A stretch of DNA of 64,000 nucleotides, taken from the IMG/VR virus record IMGVR_UViG_3300007723_000001, positions 1 through 64,000 of that record, one strand, 5' to 3'. This document shows, piece after piece, positions 10,813 through 19,827 of this stretch. Made by a program: the position numbers and the translations under genes. Position 1 is the first letter of the stretch; every line of letters starts with the position of its first letter. The DNA is from a virus. A model generated the notes under the pieces. That model worked only from the letters and a program-made list of their open reading frames with translations. It had not been told where the DNA came from and did not search any database.

Positions 10813-11390
10813 GATGGGCTGCTTTTTGTAACTATAAAATATTAAGTTCGGAGAGATATAAACTTTTATTAAACAATGTATTATCAAAGAATAGTTCTTC
10901 GGAGAAAGATTCAATAAAAGGAAGTGTTTTAAATGGTACTAATATTATTCATTCTATATTAATAATAAGTAGACCTATAGTACCTATTGATTATAAAGAT
11001 ACATTGTTTGATATAGTTCAGTATAGTAAACCTATACCCTTCGAATCATTTAATAATCCTATCCCTATTGATTGGGAAGAATTGAGGGCTCATAAGGATA
11101 GTTTAATTAGAAGTATTTCAGATAATATAAGAAAGAAAGCTAATCTACAAAATTGGATTGTTATAAATACAGTAGCAAATGGTGGAGTTCCTTTGTACGA
11201 AGGAATGAACTGGCTAGACTTAGATGAGTTTTGGATGTCAGCTATCACTGATGAGGTGAATGACTACATCAGAGAACAAAATAAGAGTCAACAGCAGTCA
11301 ATGCAAAAGATTCAAGATCAAATATCTGATAAGTCTTCCCATAATCGCAGTGTATTTAACGACATACCCAAACCCAAATTTTTGTCTTAA
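10381..11390 (+). CDS. Tail assembly chaperone, -1 frameshift extended product
   Basis: The frame beginning just after the stop at 10671-10673 stays open to the stop at 11388-11390 but has no ATG near its start; the earliest internal start-like codon is a TTG at 11004. A -1 slip on A AAA AAG at 10704-10710 joins the first 110 codons of the short gene to 226 codons of this frame, giving about 336 residues. The extension begins as Ser/Arg-rich linker, then a helical domain (SKLRWAAFCNYKILSSERYK) typical in character of chaperone T domains. It ends with a Gln/Ser-rich helix. The open frame and slippery site are visible; the ribosomal shift itself is inference. Confidence 0.78.
10704..10710 (+). 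other. Slippery heptamer A AAA AAG for -1 frameshifting
   Basis: In the zero frame the codons read GCA AAA AAG, so the heptamer is correctly phased for tandem slippage. It is the same heptamer as in E. coli dnaX. It lies inside the 10674-10812 window where the two chaperone frames overlap, the only interval where a shift can connect them. Confidence 0.8.
10719..10773 (+). other. Candidate frameshift-stimulating stem downstream of the slippery site
   Basis: AGGGG(C)TACC at 10719-10728 can pair with GGTACTCCT at 10765-10773, giving nine pairs (one G-U) with one bulged C and a 36-base loop. The stem starts 8 bases after the heptamer, the usual spacer for -1 frameshift stimulators. Pairing was done by eye. 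Confidence 0.5.
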
Positions 11391-11398
11391 TGTATTAT

Positions 11399-11435
11399 AA
11401 GGAGTATCAATTCTATGATTAAGGATGCAAAATAA
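11399..11435 (+). promoter_or_regulatory. Shine-Dalgarno plus six-codon mini-ORF overlapping the portal start
   Basis: AAGGAG at 11399-11404 is ideally spaced for an ATG at 11415. That ATG opens only MIKDAK and stops at 11433-11435, overlapping the portal ATG at 11425 in another frame. For the portal start itself the AAGGAG is about 20 bases away, so the mini-ORF may couple translation into the portal gene. This is one of the few good ribosome sites in the window. Confidence 0.45.
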
Positions 11436-12909
11436 AACTGTAATAATCCCGCCCTATTTAAGACAAAATAGGATTAATGGAGATAGTGTTGGAACTAATG
11501 CTTATGAAGGTAGCACTATCCCTAGGCCATTTCTTTCAAATAAAGAGAACTGGGTAGAAAGTGGAAATAATAAAAAGAACATAAGATTAAATAAAAAGAA
11601 GATAGGGCAATTGGGTAGGGCTACTCCTTACTCTTCCTTAGATGGGGAGACCTTTACTACTTGTGTTCAGCCCAATAGACAAAAGTTAGCTTTATGTGAT
11701 TATGCTCTAAAAGAAGAGCCTATATTCTTTGATGGAGTCCAGAAAATGACTCATTTCGTTAGAGCAAAACTAGGTGAATTCTATCATGAAGATGAAACAA
11801 TAACTGAGTTCATAAGAGCAAATACTATAAAATTAAAAAGCTGGTTATCTGAAATCACTTTTTCTCTATTATGGAGTGGAAGGGGAGACTCTGAAATAGT
11901 ATACAAAAGATGTAAATCAACTTACACGTCAAATCCATTTGAGATATGGATTGATAAGATAGTTAACTTTCATCCTCTGGATGTCTATTTTGTGTTTGAT
12001 GAATTTAATTGTTTAAGCCATGGTAAAAAGTCACCAAATAAACAATACCAATCTGGTATATGGGTCCCAGCGCCTCTATCTTTTAGAGAAACCTATGATC
12101 TAAATAAGGACTATGATGGCCATAGAGTAAGACTACCTGAAAGTAAAGTATGGCATACGGCTATCAACAGTTATGGTAATAATAGTACTGGATTAAGTCA
12201 ATTTGAATCAGGTATAAAATTCTTTTTATATAAACAACTATTCCTAGAGATGAATAGTACTGCTTTAGATAGGTATGGTAATCCCTTAATATATGCTGTA
12301 GTACCACCTGGAAATACAGATCAAGTTATAAAAGAACCAGATGGGAGTGTCAGGTATAAATCTTATCATCAAGTTGTAACTGAAATATTGGAAGATTTAG
12401 GTGGTAAGAGTTCAATAGTATTAACTCAAGTAGATAAAGATCATCCTGTTAAGTTAGATTCATTAACTACTGGTAATAACTTTAGTGGAGCTTTTGACTC
12501 GGCCATTAAATTACGTGAAGATAATATGATGATAGCAATGGGAATACCCAATCTAATACTAAAAGACAATAATAACGGATTGGGAACTGGAGGTGCTGCT
12601 GAAAGACAAATGGAAGCATTCTTATTATTAATAGATAGTATCTACGATACTGTTATGACTGATTTCATGCATGTAATAAAGTATCTAATAGAATGGAACT
12701 TTCCACCAGAAATGCATAAAGGAAAGTTTGGTGTATTTAATAGTAAGATACTAAGGGTCTCAGAACTAAATGTATTAGGAAATATAACTGATAAATTGTT
12801 AGATAAAGGAGTATTAGACACAAATGACCCTGATGACAATAATTGGATAAGAGAGACTTTTGGTATTCCTACCAGAAGATCTTTTAATCATCTAGAACAA
12901 GACCAATAG
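11425..12909 (+). CDS. Portal protein
   Basis: A 494-residue protein of normal portal size. It forms the dodecameric ring at the capsid vertex through which DNA is packaged and ejected. Supporting features are the central block with repeated WxxxIxxFHPLDVYFVFDE-type strands (about residues 170-195), the pattern ALDRYGNPLIYAVVPPG near residue 285, and the segment around residues 355-395 (KLREDNMMIAMGIPNLILKD followed by a GxGGAAERQMEAF helix). That segment matches the clip/stem and C-terminal helix of DUF935/Mu-type portals. It precedes the protease-scaffold and capsid genes, the standard head order, although two other genes intervene. The first ATG of the frame is at 11425. Confidence 0.85.
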   Translation: MQNKTVIIPPYLRQNRINGDSVGTNAYEGSTIPRPFLSNKENWVESGNNKKNIRLNKKKIGQLGRATPYSSLDGETFTTCVQPNRQKLALCDYALKEEPIFFDGVQKMTHFVRAKLGEFYHEDETITEFIRANTIKLKSWLSEITFSLLWSGRGDSEIVYKRCKSTYTSNPFEIWIDKIVNFHPLDVYFVFDEFNCLSHGKKSPNKQYQSGIWVPAPLSFRETYDLNKDYDGHRVRLPESKVWHTAINSYGNNSTGLSQFESGIKFFLYKQLFLEMNSTALDRYGNPLIYAVVPPGNTDQVIKEPDGSVRYKSYHQVVTEILEDLGGKSSIVLTQVDKDHPVKLDSLTTGNNFSGAFDSAIKLREDNMMIAMGIPNLILKDNNNGLGTGGAAERQMEAFLLLIDSIYDTVMTDFMHVIKYLIEWNFPPEMHKGKFGVFNSKILRVSELNVLGNITDKLLDKGVLDTNDPDDNNWIRETFGIPTRRSFNHLEQDQ

Positions 12910-12933
12910 AATTAATAAATAACTATTAGACAA

Positions 12934-13971
12934 ATGGCTACTACTCATCATCGGGAATTAACCCCTGAAGATATTCATGAACCTTATTCTTTCAGTTATA
13001 GCAATGAAATAGAAAGGAATAAAGATACTTCTATATCTTCTAAAGATGTTAATAAATTAGCTATACAACAGAACAATAGAACAATATGGCTTTTGTTAGA
13101 CACAAAGCCGACTTGGAAACAAGTATTAACTGAAGGGTCTCCTACTTTACCTAGGGGAAATGCCGGTGGAGATTTAAAAGGTTCATATCCAAATCCTTCA
13201 GTTGTAGATGATAGTCATCAACATAGTCCCGGTATAAGTATACCCGCTTATCCTACTACATTAAGACCATCAGGGAGTGCAGGAGGTAGTCTTGACGGTA
13301 ATTATCCTAATCCCAGACTATCTAATACAGGAGTGACAGCAGGTCTCTATACAAATCCTCAAGTAGAGGTAAACTCTGAAGGAAGAATAACGAGTATAGT
13401 TTCTAATAGAATAGGAGAAGCTAACGAAGCAATAAATATAGGAGTGGGGAAAGAAGTATATGCAGAGAAGCAAGGTTCTTCCCTTTTATTTAGGACTTTA
13501 AAAGTTGAAGCTAATAGTGGATTAAATATAACACAGTCTTCTAATGAGATCGAAATAAGTAATCTTAATCTTGCTAAACTTAGTGGAGCTAACTTCTCTG
13601 GTGATATAAGTAGTCCTAATTTAAAGGTAGATGAAAAAGTAGAAACTAAGATTTTACATACACCATTACATGATGCAGGAATAGGAGGTAGTTGGACTCC
13701 TGATGTAGCTAATGGAGTTGTTCAGAAAAGGATTATATCTGGTAATACTTTTATAAATGAGATAAGAGGAGTAGAGGCAGGGATGAGATTAATTTTAATA
13801 CTAAAGCAAAATACAGTAGGAAATCATTATATTACTTTAGCAGATGAGTATAAAGTTAAAGAGGGTGAGAATAAAGTGCTAAGTCTTCCTGCAAATAGTA
13901 TAGATGTTTTAGAAGTAACAGTACTTTCTAGTAATTTCTATTTAACTCTAATTCATAGGAACTTTAAGTAA
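12934..13971 (+). CDS. Small tail-fibre-like protein with GGDLxGxYPNP repeats
   Basis: 345 residues, 24 bases after the portal. Two copies of the phage-fibre motif are visible, GGDLKGSYPNP (about residue 78) and GGSLDGNYPNP (about residue 116). These repeats are common in trimeric fibres and adhesins. The N-terminal 70 residues are polar and may be an attachment region; the C-terminal 100 residues are beta-rich and may be a trimeric tip. Its place between portal and protease genes is odd for a tail fibre, so a head or neck fibre (whisker or decoration) is equally possible. The end nearly touches the convergent SWIM gene, with 13 bases between. Confidence 0.6.
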   Translation: MATTHHRELTPEDIHEPYSFSYSNEIERNKDTSISSKDVNKLAIQQNNRTIWLLLDTKPTWKQVLTEGSPTLPRGNAGGDLKGSYPNPSVVDDSHQHSPGISIPAYPTTLRPSGSAGGSLDGNYPNPRLSNTGVTAGLYTNPQVEVNSEGRITSIVSNRIGEANEAINIGVGKEVYAEKQGSSLLFRTLKVEANSGLNITQSSNEIEISNLNLAKLSGANFSGDISSPNLKVDEKVETKILHTPLHDAGIGGSWTPDVANGVVQKRIISGNTFINEIRGVEAGMRLILILKQNTVGNHYITLADEYKVKEGENKVLSLPANSIDVLEVTVLSSNFYLTLIHRNFK

Positions 13972-13984
13972 TTGTAATTTATAG

Positions 13985-14497
13985 TTAGCCCATATAGTCA
14001 TTAGCTTTATTAATTAAAGCTTGGCTACCTAAAGCCATAAAAATGTGCTTACAATACTTTTTATTAAAGAGGTAATCGGCACATGTACAAGTAACAGAAG
14101 AAAGGTCATCTAGTTTCTGTTCATTATAATTAACGTCTATAAAGTATTCTTTATTAGAAGGCGTCACACATAAATAATTACCTGACACTTCTATTATTAA
14201 ATAACCTTGAGAGACCATTAAGGCATAATGTTTTATAAGAAATTGTTCATATAGAGACCCCCATTGGGTTCGCGATATATCAGTTTTATATGCTTTGTCT
14301 TTATAATTAAAAGTTATCCATACTTTAGGTTTCGACTTAATAGAATGATAATCTTTCCTATCATCATGTAATGAATAAATAGCGGAGGATTTTACTAAGT
14401 TACCGGTTGGTTGTACATGTATTTTAATATCTCTTATATCCTTTAATATAATTCCTGATATTGTTTCTAAAACAAGAATTTCTTCTAAATTTCTCAT
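13985..14497 (-). CDS. SWIM-type zinc-finger protein
   Basis: 170 residues, alone on the minus strand between plus-strand head genes. The C-terminus carries CxCx9CxH: C137, C139, C149 and H151, the SWIM zinc-binding pattern that mediates DNA or protein binding in varied bacterial, archaeal and eukaryotic proteins. The rest has alternating strands and no catalytic motif I recognise. A DNA-binding or regulatory role is inference. As a lone reversed gene inside the head cluster it may be a cargo (moron-like) gene with its own promoter in 14498-14729. Confidence 0.75.
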   Translation of the reverse strand: MRNLEEILVLETISGIILKDIRDIKIHVQPTGNLVKSSAIYSLHDDRKDYHSIKSKPKVWITFNYKDKAYKTDISRTQWGSLYEQFLIKHYALMVSQGYLIIEVSGNYLCVTPSNKEYFIDVNYNEQKLDDLSSVTCTCADYLFNKKYCKHIFMALGSQALINKANDYMG

Positions 14498-14729
14498 TAT
14501 TTATATTTACTTTTTATTTAAGATGTGTTTGATAAGAGTAATAAATTCTTAAAGAAGAAATATTTAAAGTTACTAAAATATTGACTAATAAATAGTTTGA
14601 TTAAGAAATACCGACTTTATTATATTAGATATATAGAAAGAATCAAGAATACATATATACAACTGCATTTATATTAAAGTTAGTAAATATAATGTATATA
14701 TAAATTTATACAAATCAAGTTCATTAAGT

Positions 14730-16439
14730 ATGAGCAAACCAGTATTACTAGAGAAAGATATAATATTCACACCTAGTCCTAAACTAGAAGATATCACAAA
14801 TACTTCTAAAGTTAAGACTGAGGCAGACTTAGAAAATAAGAAAGGTAGTACCATAAAAGTACCTTTAGCTATATTAGGTAGATGGCGTCATAGTTCTTAT
14901 GGTAAAGTCGAGTTCACTCAACAAGACTTTGATTATATAAAGGAAGGATTTGAAAAAGATGTGTTAGGACATACTCCATATATTACCTTAGGACATTTAG
15001 ATGAAGAGCACCACTCGACTGACTCACATAGGAAACGCGGCAATCTACTATCAATTAATCAAGAGGGAGACGTCCTCTACGGAGTATTTGACGTCAAACC
15101 TAAAGTCTATAATTGGGTAGCTGATGGTGATTATGAATATGTAAGTGGAGAATTTATTAGGGGATTCTTAGATAAGGAAGGTAAAGAAGTTGGTACAGTA
15201 TTACTAAGAGTTGCATTAACTAATAGTCCGTTCCTACCTTTTGGCAAACATAAAAATGTAGCCTTATCACTAAATAATAAATCAATTGATCTTGATAATC
15301 ATAAACTACAATTATTTAGTCTTAAAACTAATATAACTATGCAAAACCCTAAAAATAAAGTTAAGCCTGATGAGCCCCAGAACTTATCTTCTACCGTAAT
15401 TGAACCGCCTACAAAATCCCAAGAGGAAAATAATAAAGTTGAAGAAAGTCTTAAAGAAACAGAAGATGCAGATAACAAAGAAAAAGTAGAATCAAGCGAA
15501 GATAAGGGAGAGCAGTCTGATACAAAATCTAATCTAACTAGTTCAGAAGAAAAAGAACAAAAGGGGGATGAGAAAGAAGGTGAAGATGATAGTAATCAAG
15601 AATTAAGTTCTACAGAAAGCGCAGCTAGTACTGAACTAGAAAATAAAACAAAGGAAGAAGAAAAGGAAGAAGAAGAGAAAGAAGAAGAAAAGGATAAAGA
15701 ATCAGATAGTATTGATAATGAACATAAAAAAGAATTAGATAAAGAGTCTAATATAAATAATAATTTAGATGGAGGGTTAACTTCAAATCAAGAATCTACC
15801 ACACAAGAAGATATGAACGCAAAAGCTGAAGAAACTAATTCACAAAATCTCTCTCAAACAGATGCTCGTAGTCCTCAATTTAGTAATGTACTAATGAATA
15901 AGGATGGCGTGAATGTAAAAGCATTATACGAAGGCATGAGGAAATGTTTTAGTCAGAAGTATCAAAATGATTTAGCTCAAAGAGATTTAGAAATAAAAGG
16001 ACTACAAGAACAATTATTGTCTTTATCTCAAACTTTAGAGGAAACTAAAAATCGAACTGAAAAGCAACAACTTTCTATACGAGATACTCAAAGTCAAGCA
16101 GTGTCCGCTTTAGAAGGAATGTTAACCGAATACTTAGGTGGAGCTGGAGTACCACCAGCTTTAATAAGAAAGTTCAGTACCTTAAAAGATGCAATTAATT
16201 CTAGATTAGATACCGTCAAACTTTCTTTAGATAACAATACGGTAGAAGAAATTACTACTATTCAGTTATTAGCCGACATGTTAATAGAGGCAGTAAATAC
16301 AAATAACATTCCTCTACAACAATTAGGTATCAGCAAGCATATGACTAGATTAAACAATGATCCTAGTGGACGTAATGGCGCTGCTTTACAAACTATTGAA
16401 AGGAATATAGATAAAGCTAGATCATTAGGTAGAATATAA
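14730..16439 (+). CDS. Prohead protease fused to scaffolding protein (Mu I-like)
   Basis: 569 residues in three parts. Residues about 40-190 resemble the phage Mu I-type prohead protease: PLAILGRWRHSSYGKVEFT, a GH/HH cluster around 90-105, then YEYVSGEFIRG and VALTNSPFLPFG, where the family has Y(I/V)SPxF and ALTNxPFL. Residues about 225-380 are extremely Glu/Lys/Ser-rich and of low complexity. Residues about 405-460 are predicted coiled coil, followed by a helical C-terminus. Protease plus scaffold directly before the capsid gene is the classic arrangement: the scaffold guides shell assembly and the protease then removes it. The GEF in place of PEF near the putative catalytic serine is slightly unusual. 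The first ATG of the frame is at 14730. Confidence 0.82.
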   Translation: MSKPVLLEKDIIFTPSPKLEDITNTSKVKTEADLENKKGSTIKVPLAILGRWRHSSYGKVEFTQQDFDYIKEGFEKDVLGHTPYITLGHLDEEHHSTDSHRKRGNLLSINQEGDVLYGVFDVKPKVYNWVADGDYEYVSGEFIRGFLDKEGKEVGTVLLRVALTNSPFLPFGKHKNVALSLNNKSIDLDNHKLQLFSLKTNITMQNPKNKVKPDEPQNLSSTVIEPPTKSQEENNKVEESLKETEDADNKEKVESSEDKGEQSDTKSNLTSSEEKEQKGDEKEGEDDSNQELSSTESAASTELENKTKEEEKEEEEKEEEKDKESDSIDNEHKKELDKESNINNNLDGGLTSNQESTTQEDMNAKAEETNSQNLSQTDARSPQFSNVLMNKDGVNVKALYEGMRKCFSQKYQNDLAQRDLEIKGLQEQLLSLSQTLEETKNRTEKQQLSIRDTQSQAVSALEGMLTEYLGGAGVPPALIRKFSTLKDAINSRLDTVKLSLDNNTVEEITTIQLLADMLIEAVNTNNIPLQQLGISKHMTRLNNDPSGRNGAALQTIERNIDKARSLGRI

Positions 16440-16716
16440 TTTCTATAATAATTATTAATACTTATATGAAATGATTAGAATAAGTAAGTATAAATAAGCT
16501 ATTAATAAACTTATATAATTGATTAATAACTATTCTTAAAAGTTAGTAGCTATTATTTGTCTAATACCGAGCGTATATTTTGTCACTATTTAATTAGTAT
16601 TTTTAGAATAATAATAGTAATTCTCCAAATTGATAAAGAGATATTAAACAATAGAATAATGTAGGATGTATAAACATCAGATCATTAATAATTAAAATAA
16701 ATAAAACTTTATAAAC
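16440..16716 (+). promoter_or_regulatory. 277-base leader of the capsid gene
   Basis: A long non-coding A/T-rich gap directly before the most highly expressed virion gene, so a strong promoter is likely here. The 12-mer ATACTTATATGA at 16458-16469 recurs exactly at 28398-28409, just ahead of the baseplate hub gene. No gene, strong hairpin or ribosome site is visible; the ATG follows an A-rich stretch. Confidence 0.4.
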
Positions 16717-17991
16717 ATGCCAACTCAAATTCCTAATAATACAAATTTCTCACCCTATATAAGTGGCTGGGAATCTATGGCGGATGGACTATTACCTGGT
16801 GAACCGATATACACAGAGGTAGCTAGATCTTTTGTTCCTTTAGTAGGAAGAACTGCTCTAACAGAAATATTCCCTGAAGAGGTTATTGAGCAACGTGTTG
16901 TAGTAATTCAACAATCTCAAGAAGCTACTACTACCATAATGCCTCTAGTAGATTGGGGTAAACAAGATGTAGTAACAGGGCAGACAGGTGGTACTAGTAA
17001 GTTCATGATGGTACAACCTTTAGTAATCCGTCAAACTAAATTCATTGCTCATGGTGAATTGAATACTAGATTACGTCCTGGAACCATGAATGAACAGTGG
17101 TCTCCTTCTGAGCAAATTGATAGGATCATTGAGACAATGGTTCAGGAACATGCTTTAACTTGGGATGTATACAGAGCCTTAATGTTATTAGGTGGTATTC
17201 ATTATACAGATCCACGTACTGGTGTATCAGTAGAAGTCAGTGCTCAAATACCTCCTCATAACTTCTGGTCTTACAATGTATCTGCCGGATTTATGGGAAG
17301 AAACGAAAGTTTAATGTTCAAGTCTGTATTAGATAGTAATACAACTAACTCCACCACAGCAGGAGTTCCATTCACAGATCCTAATGCCGACTTGTTAATG
17401 GCTATGAGAAGTTTTGCTAATTGGTTCAAAGTAACTAATAAATCCAGAGTTACAGCAATGTATTTATCTGCAGACTTGTCTCATATCTTAATGAATAACA
17501 ACCAAGTCAAGTTATCTCAAGGAGGTACAGTATTTGGTATGGGATCCGCTCCAATTGTACGCGACTCAGCTGATCCTATCTCTAGTAGTCAGTTTACAAT
17601 GAATGCTGAAGGTCTATCTTCTATCTCTGGTATACCCTTAAGACCTGTTGAGACTGGATTCCGAGATCCTGTAACTAACTTATATAGACCAGTATTCCCT
17701 AAGAATAAAATTGTAGCTGTAAGTGAAGTTAATTCCAACGGCGGTAATGAAGCACCAGGAAGAACACAATATTGTGTATCTGAAGAATCAGGTGGTAGAC
17801 CGGGATTATGGACTAGGACTGTAGATGAAACCCAACCTCCAGCGCCTCCAGGAATGTATATTCAAATGGGTAATGCGGGATTACCTTATCTAAAATTCCC
17901 TTATAGAGTAGCACACTTAAACGTTGCTAGTCCTCAAGCTGTGAATAATAGATTGGGTATTGTTGGTGATTACAACTTTGGAGTGATCTAA
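16717..17991 (+). CDS. Major capsid protein, HK97 fold (lambda E-like)
   Basis: 424 residues, directly after the protease-scaffold gene. The N-terminal part has the E-type capsid features: a short N-arm, then ARSFVPLVGRTALTEIFP and repeated strands QRVVVIQQSQEATTTIMPLVDWG. A helix-rich spine follows (WSPSEQIDRIIETMVQEHALTWDVYRALM), and then a P/A-domain with MYLSADLSHILMNN and the C-terminal PYRVAHLNV. Size and position fit a shell subunit. There is no large N-terminal delta domain, consistent with a separate scaffold. The gene is flanked by a long leader and a hairpin, suggesting a self-contained transcript. Capsid assignment is strong; the exact family is moderate. Confidence 0.85.
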   Translation: MPTQIPNNTNFSPYISGWESMADGLLPGEPIYTEVARSFVPLVGRTALTEIFPEEVIEQRVVVIQQSQEATTTIMPLVDWGKQDVVTGQTGGTSKFMMVQPLVIRQTKFIAHGELNTRLRPGTMNEQWSPSEQIDRIIETMVQEHALTWDVYRALMLLGGIHYTDPRTGVSVEVSAQIPPHNFWSYNVSAGFMGRNESLMFKSVLDSNTTNSTTAGVPFTDPNADLLMAMRSFANWFKVTNKSRVTAMYLSADLSHILMNNNQVKLSQGGTVFGMGSAPIVRDSADPISSSQFTMNAEGLSSISGIPLRPVETGFRDPVTNLYRPVFPKNKIVAVSEVNSNGGNEAPGRTQYCVSEESGGRPGLWTRTVDETQPPAPPGMYIQMGNAGLPYLKFPYRVAHLNVASPQAVNNRLGIVGDYNFGVI

Positions 17992-18012
17992 TATTATTAA
18001 GGATTGAGAAAA

Positions 18013-18045
18013 GGGGAGGAGTATTATTTATATAGTACTTTTCCC
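18013..18045 (+). terminator. Hairpin after the capsid gene
   Basis: GGGGAG(G)AGTATTAT pairs with ATAGTACTTTTCCC across a four-base loop, about 14 pairs with some G-U and one bulge, 22 bases after the capsid stop. No T tract follows, so it may be an RNA-stabilising or processing hairpin rather than a rho-independent terminator. Confidence 0.5.
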
Positions 18046-18162
18046 ACAAAATATATCTTAATAAAAATAATATAAATACATCAATTTAGTAATCACATAA
18101 TACAATTATTCTTGCTTTAGTATATATCAATATAAAATAATAGTTATTCATCAAAACTTATC

Positions 18163-19662
18163 ATGCCAAGCTTAGGATATGGCTTAATGAACTCCGCCCA
18201 AGTTTTATGGGGGGCCAGAAAGCCAGGAACAATAAAAACTTATGTAACCTCTGGTGTAATTGAATCTCCTAGAGTATTTCTTCATAATGCTACTACTCTA
18301 GCTGCAGCTATGGCTAGTGGTAATGACTGGGCTACTCAAACCCAACAAGCTCTTACAGATGCTCATATTATATCTTTTGTAGGTGGAGCTATAGAATTTG
18401 ACGGCAAGAGATTTACATTAGATACAGGGCCTGCTCCTGCTGATGGAGGTATAAATAATGTAGGTAATAGTAATATTGACTTAGATCTACTGTCTGATTA
18501 TCTATGTGTAGGTGAACCTTGTCCAGAGTATGTATTAGCTGCTGTACCTAGATATGACGAGCCAGCTAGTCAAGCTGAAGCAGAAGCTATGGGAGTTAAT
18601 TACTTTATAACCATGACTTCTCAAGGAGAATTTGAAGCAACCTTCTTCACCAGCTCTTCTTGTAACTTCTCTGCTTGTAAATATGGTAGCTTCTATGCTT
18701 TAGAACAAGCCGTAAGAAATGGTTGTGCAAGCTGTGAAGATGCTCAAGCTTACTACGATTGTGTAGGCGAAAGGGATTGCCCAACTCTAATGTTATGTAT
18801 AAGAGGTGTAGCATTCGTCTTAGCCGAAGTCTGTGATATGTCTAACTGCTGTAATCCAGCTCAAAACTTAAACAGATGTCAATTTGAACAACTTATAGCT
18901 ACTTATGGTGGTTTACCTAGTATCAGATTAAGACCTATCACTACGGCTGATACTGGAACTCCTCCCGATCCTGGTGTGACTGATGAAGGGGTTTATACTT
19001 TAAACGAATTCTTTGGTTCTACTACAAATACTCAACCTTTCACTGGAGATACCGTAACAGGAGGAAGTAACTCTTCATTCCGCAACGGTGTCGGAATAGA
19101 TTATGGAAATGGTAATGGTCCTGGGTCTGAACTTTGGAGAATACAAAGTATTGAGTTTTATCCTTCTTCTAACTTAGCTACAGGATGTGAGCAAGGTAAG
19201 AGCTTAATGTATCCCTCTAGTATGTCTGAAGTTAGGGACTTTGTTAATATACTAACTGCCCCTCTAGGTACTGATCCTTGTAATCCAACATGTGGACATG
19301 GTTGGAGCGAAGCTGATATTCGTATAATAGCAAGAGAGTACGAAATGCCATGTTGTGATACTCCTCCAACTCAACAAGGAGATCAACCTGAATTAAGGAG
19401 AATGATTACTAAACAGCAAACGGGAGCAGCAGGTCCAAGTTGGTTAGGTAGAATTAATCCATTGTACAAACAGTCTAGAGGTGCTTCACTAAGACTACCT
19501 TACCGTCCTAGTGCTTCTGCATTACATTGGTATGCGGATCCTGTCTCACTAGTAAGGTTTAGAATCAGTGATATAGATCCAGATGATGATCCCCTCACCA
19601 CACCTAACGTAGTAATTGATACTACTTCTGTAACTTATCAGGTTAGGCATTTAATCGGTTAA
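18163..19662 (+). CDS. Cysteine-rich head-region structural protein, unknown function
   Basis: 499 residues; no family recognised. It contains about 18 cysteines, clustered as pairs (CVGEPC, CNFSAC, CASC, CNPTC) mostly between residues 115 and 255 and again near 345-410. That is unusual for a phage structural protein and suggests metal clusters or disulfides. The sequence is otherwise rich in Gly, Pro and Asn, typical of beta-structured virion proteins. It stands alone between a hairpin and a strong terminator directly after the capsid gene, so it is probably abundant and expressed separately. A decoration or head-fibre protein is the natural guess from position, but nothing in the sequence proves it. 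Confidence 0.7.
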   Translation: MPSLGYGLMNSAQVLWGARKPGTIKTYVTSGVIESPRVFLHNATTLAAAMASGNDWATQTQQALTDAHIISFVGGAIEFDGKRFTLDTGPAPADGGINNVGNSNIDLDLLSDYLCVGEPCPEYVLAAVPRYDEPASQAEAEAMGVNYFITMTSQGEFEATFFTSSSCNFSACKYGSFYALEQAVRNGCASCEDAQAYYDCVGERDCPTLMLCIRGVAFVLAEVCDMSNCCNPAQNLNRCQFEQLIATYGGLPSIRLRPITTADTGTPPDPGVTDEGVYTLNEFFGSTTNTQPFTGDTVTGGSNSSFRNGVGIDYGNGNGPGSELWRIQSIEFYPSSNLATGCEQGKSLMYPSSMSEVRDFVNILTAPLGTDPCNPTCGHGWSEADIRIIAREYEMPCCDTPPTQQGDQPELRRMITKQQTGAAGPSWLGRINPLYKQSRGASLRLPYRPSASALHWYADPVSLVRFRISDIDPDDDPLTTPNVVIDTTSVTYQVRHLIG

Positions 19663-19706
19663 GATTAAACATTGTAGAACAAGATAAAATACAGATACCA
19701 ATATTG

Positions 19707-19737
19707 ATGTGTAGACTAACTAAGTCTACACATTTTT
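19707..19737 (+). terminator. Rho-independent terminator
   Basis: A perfect 11-base-pair stem, ATGTGTAGACT with AGTCTACACAT, with loop AACTA, followed by a run of T. It lies 44 bases after the cysteine-rich protein gene and is the clearest terminator in the window. Confidence 0.85.
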
Positions 19738-19827
19738 ATGTTTTAAGGACATAATGATTTGATAAAAAGTATATTATTAATATGTATAGAATAATATAAA
19801 GTAAATTAACTATATAAAAGCCTAGAT

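Noticed and set aside
11004-11390. Independent gene starting at TTG 11004
   Set aside because: The frame is open far upstream and is explained better as the frameshift extension of the chaperone; the TTG has no ribosome site.
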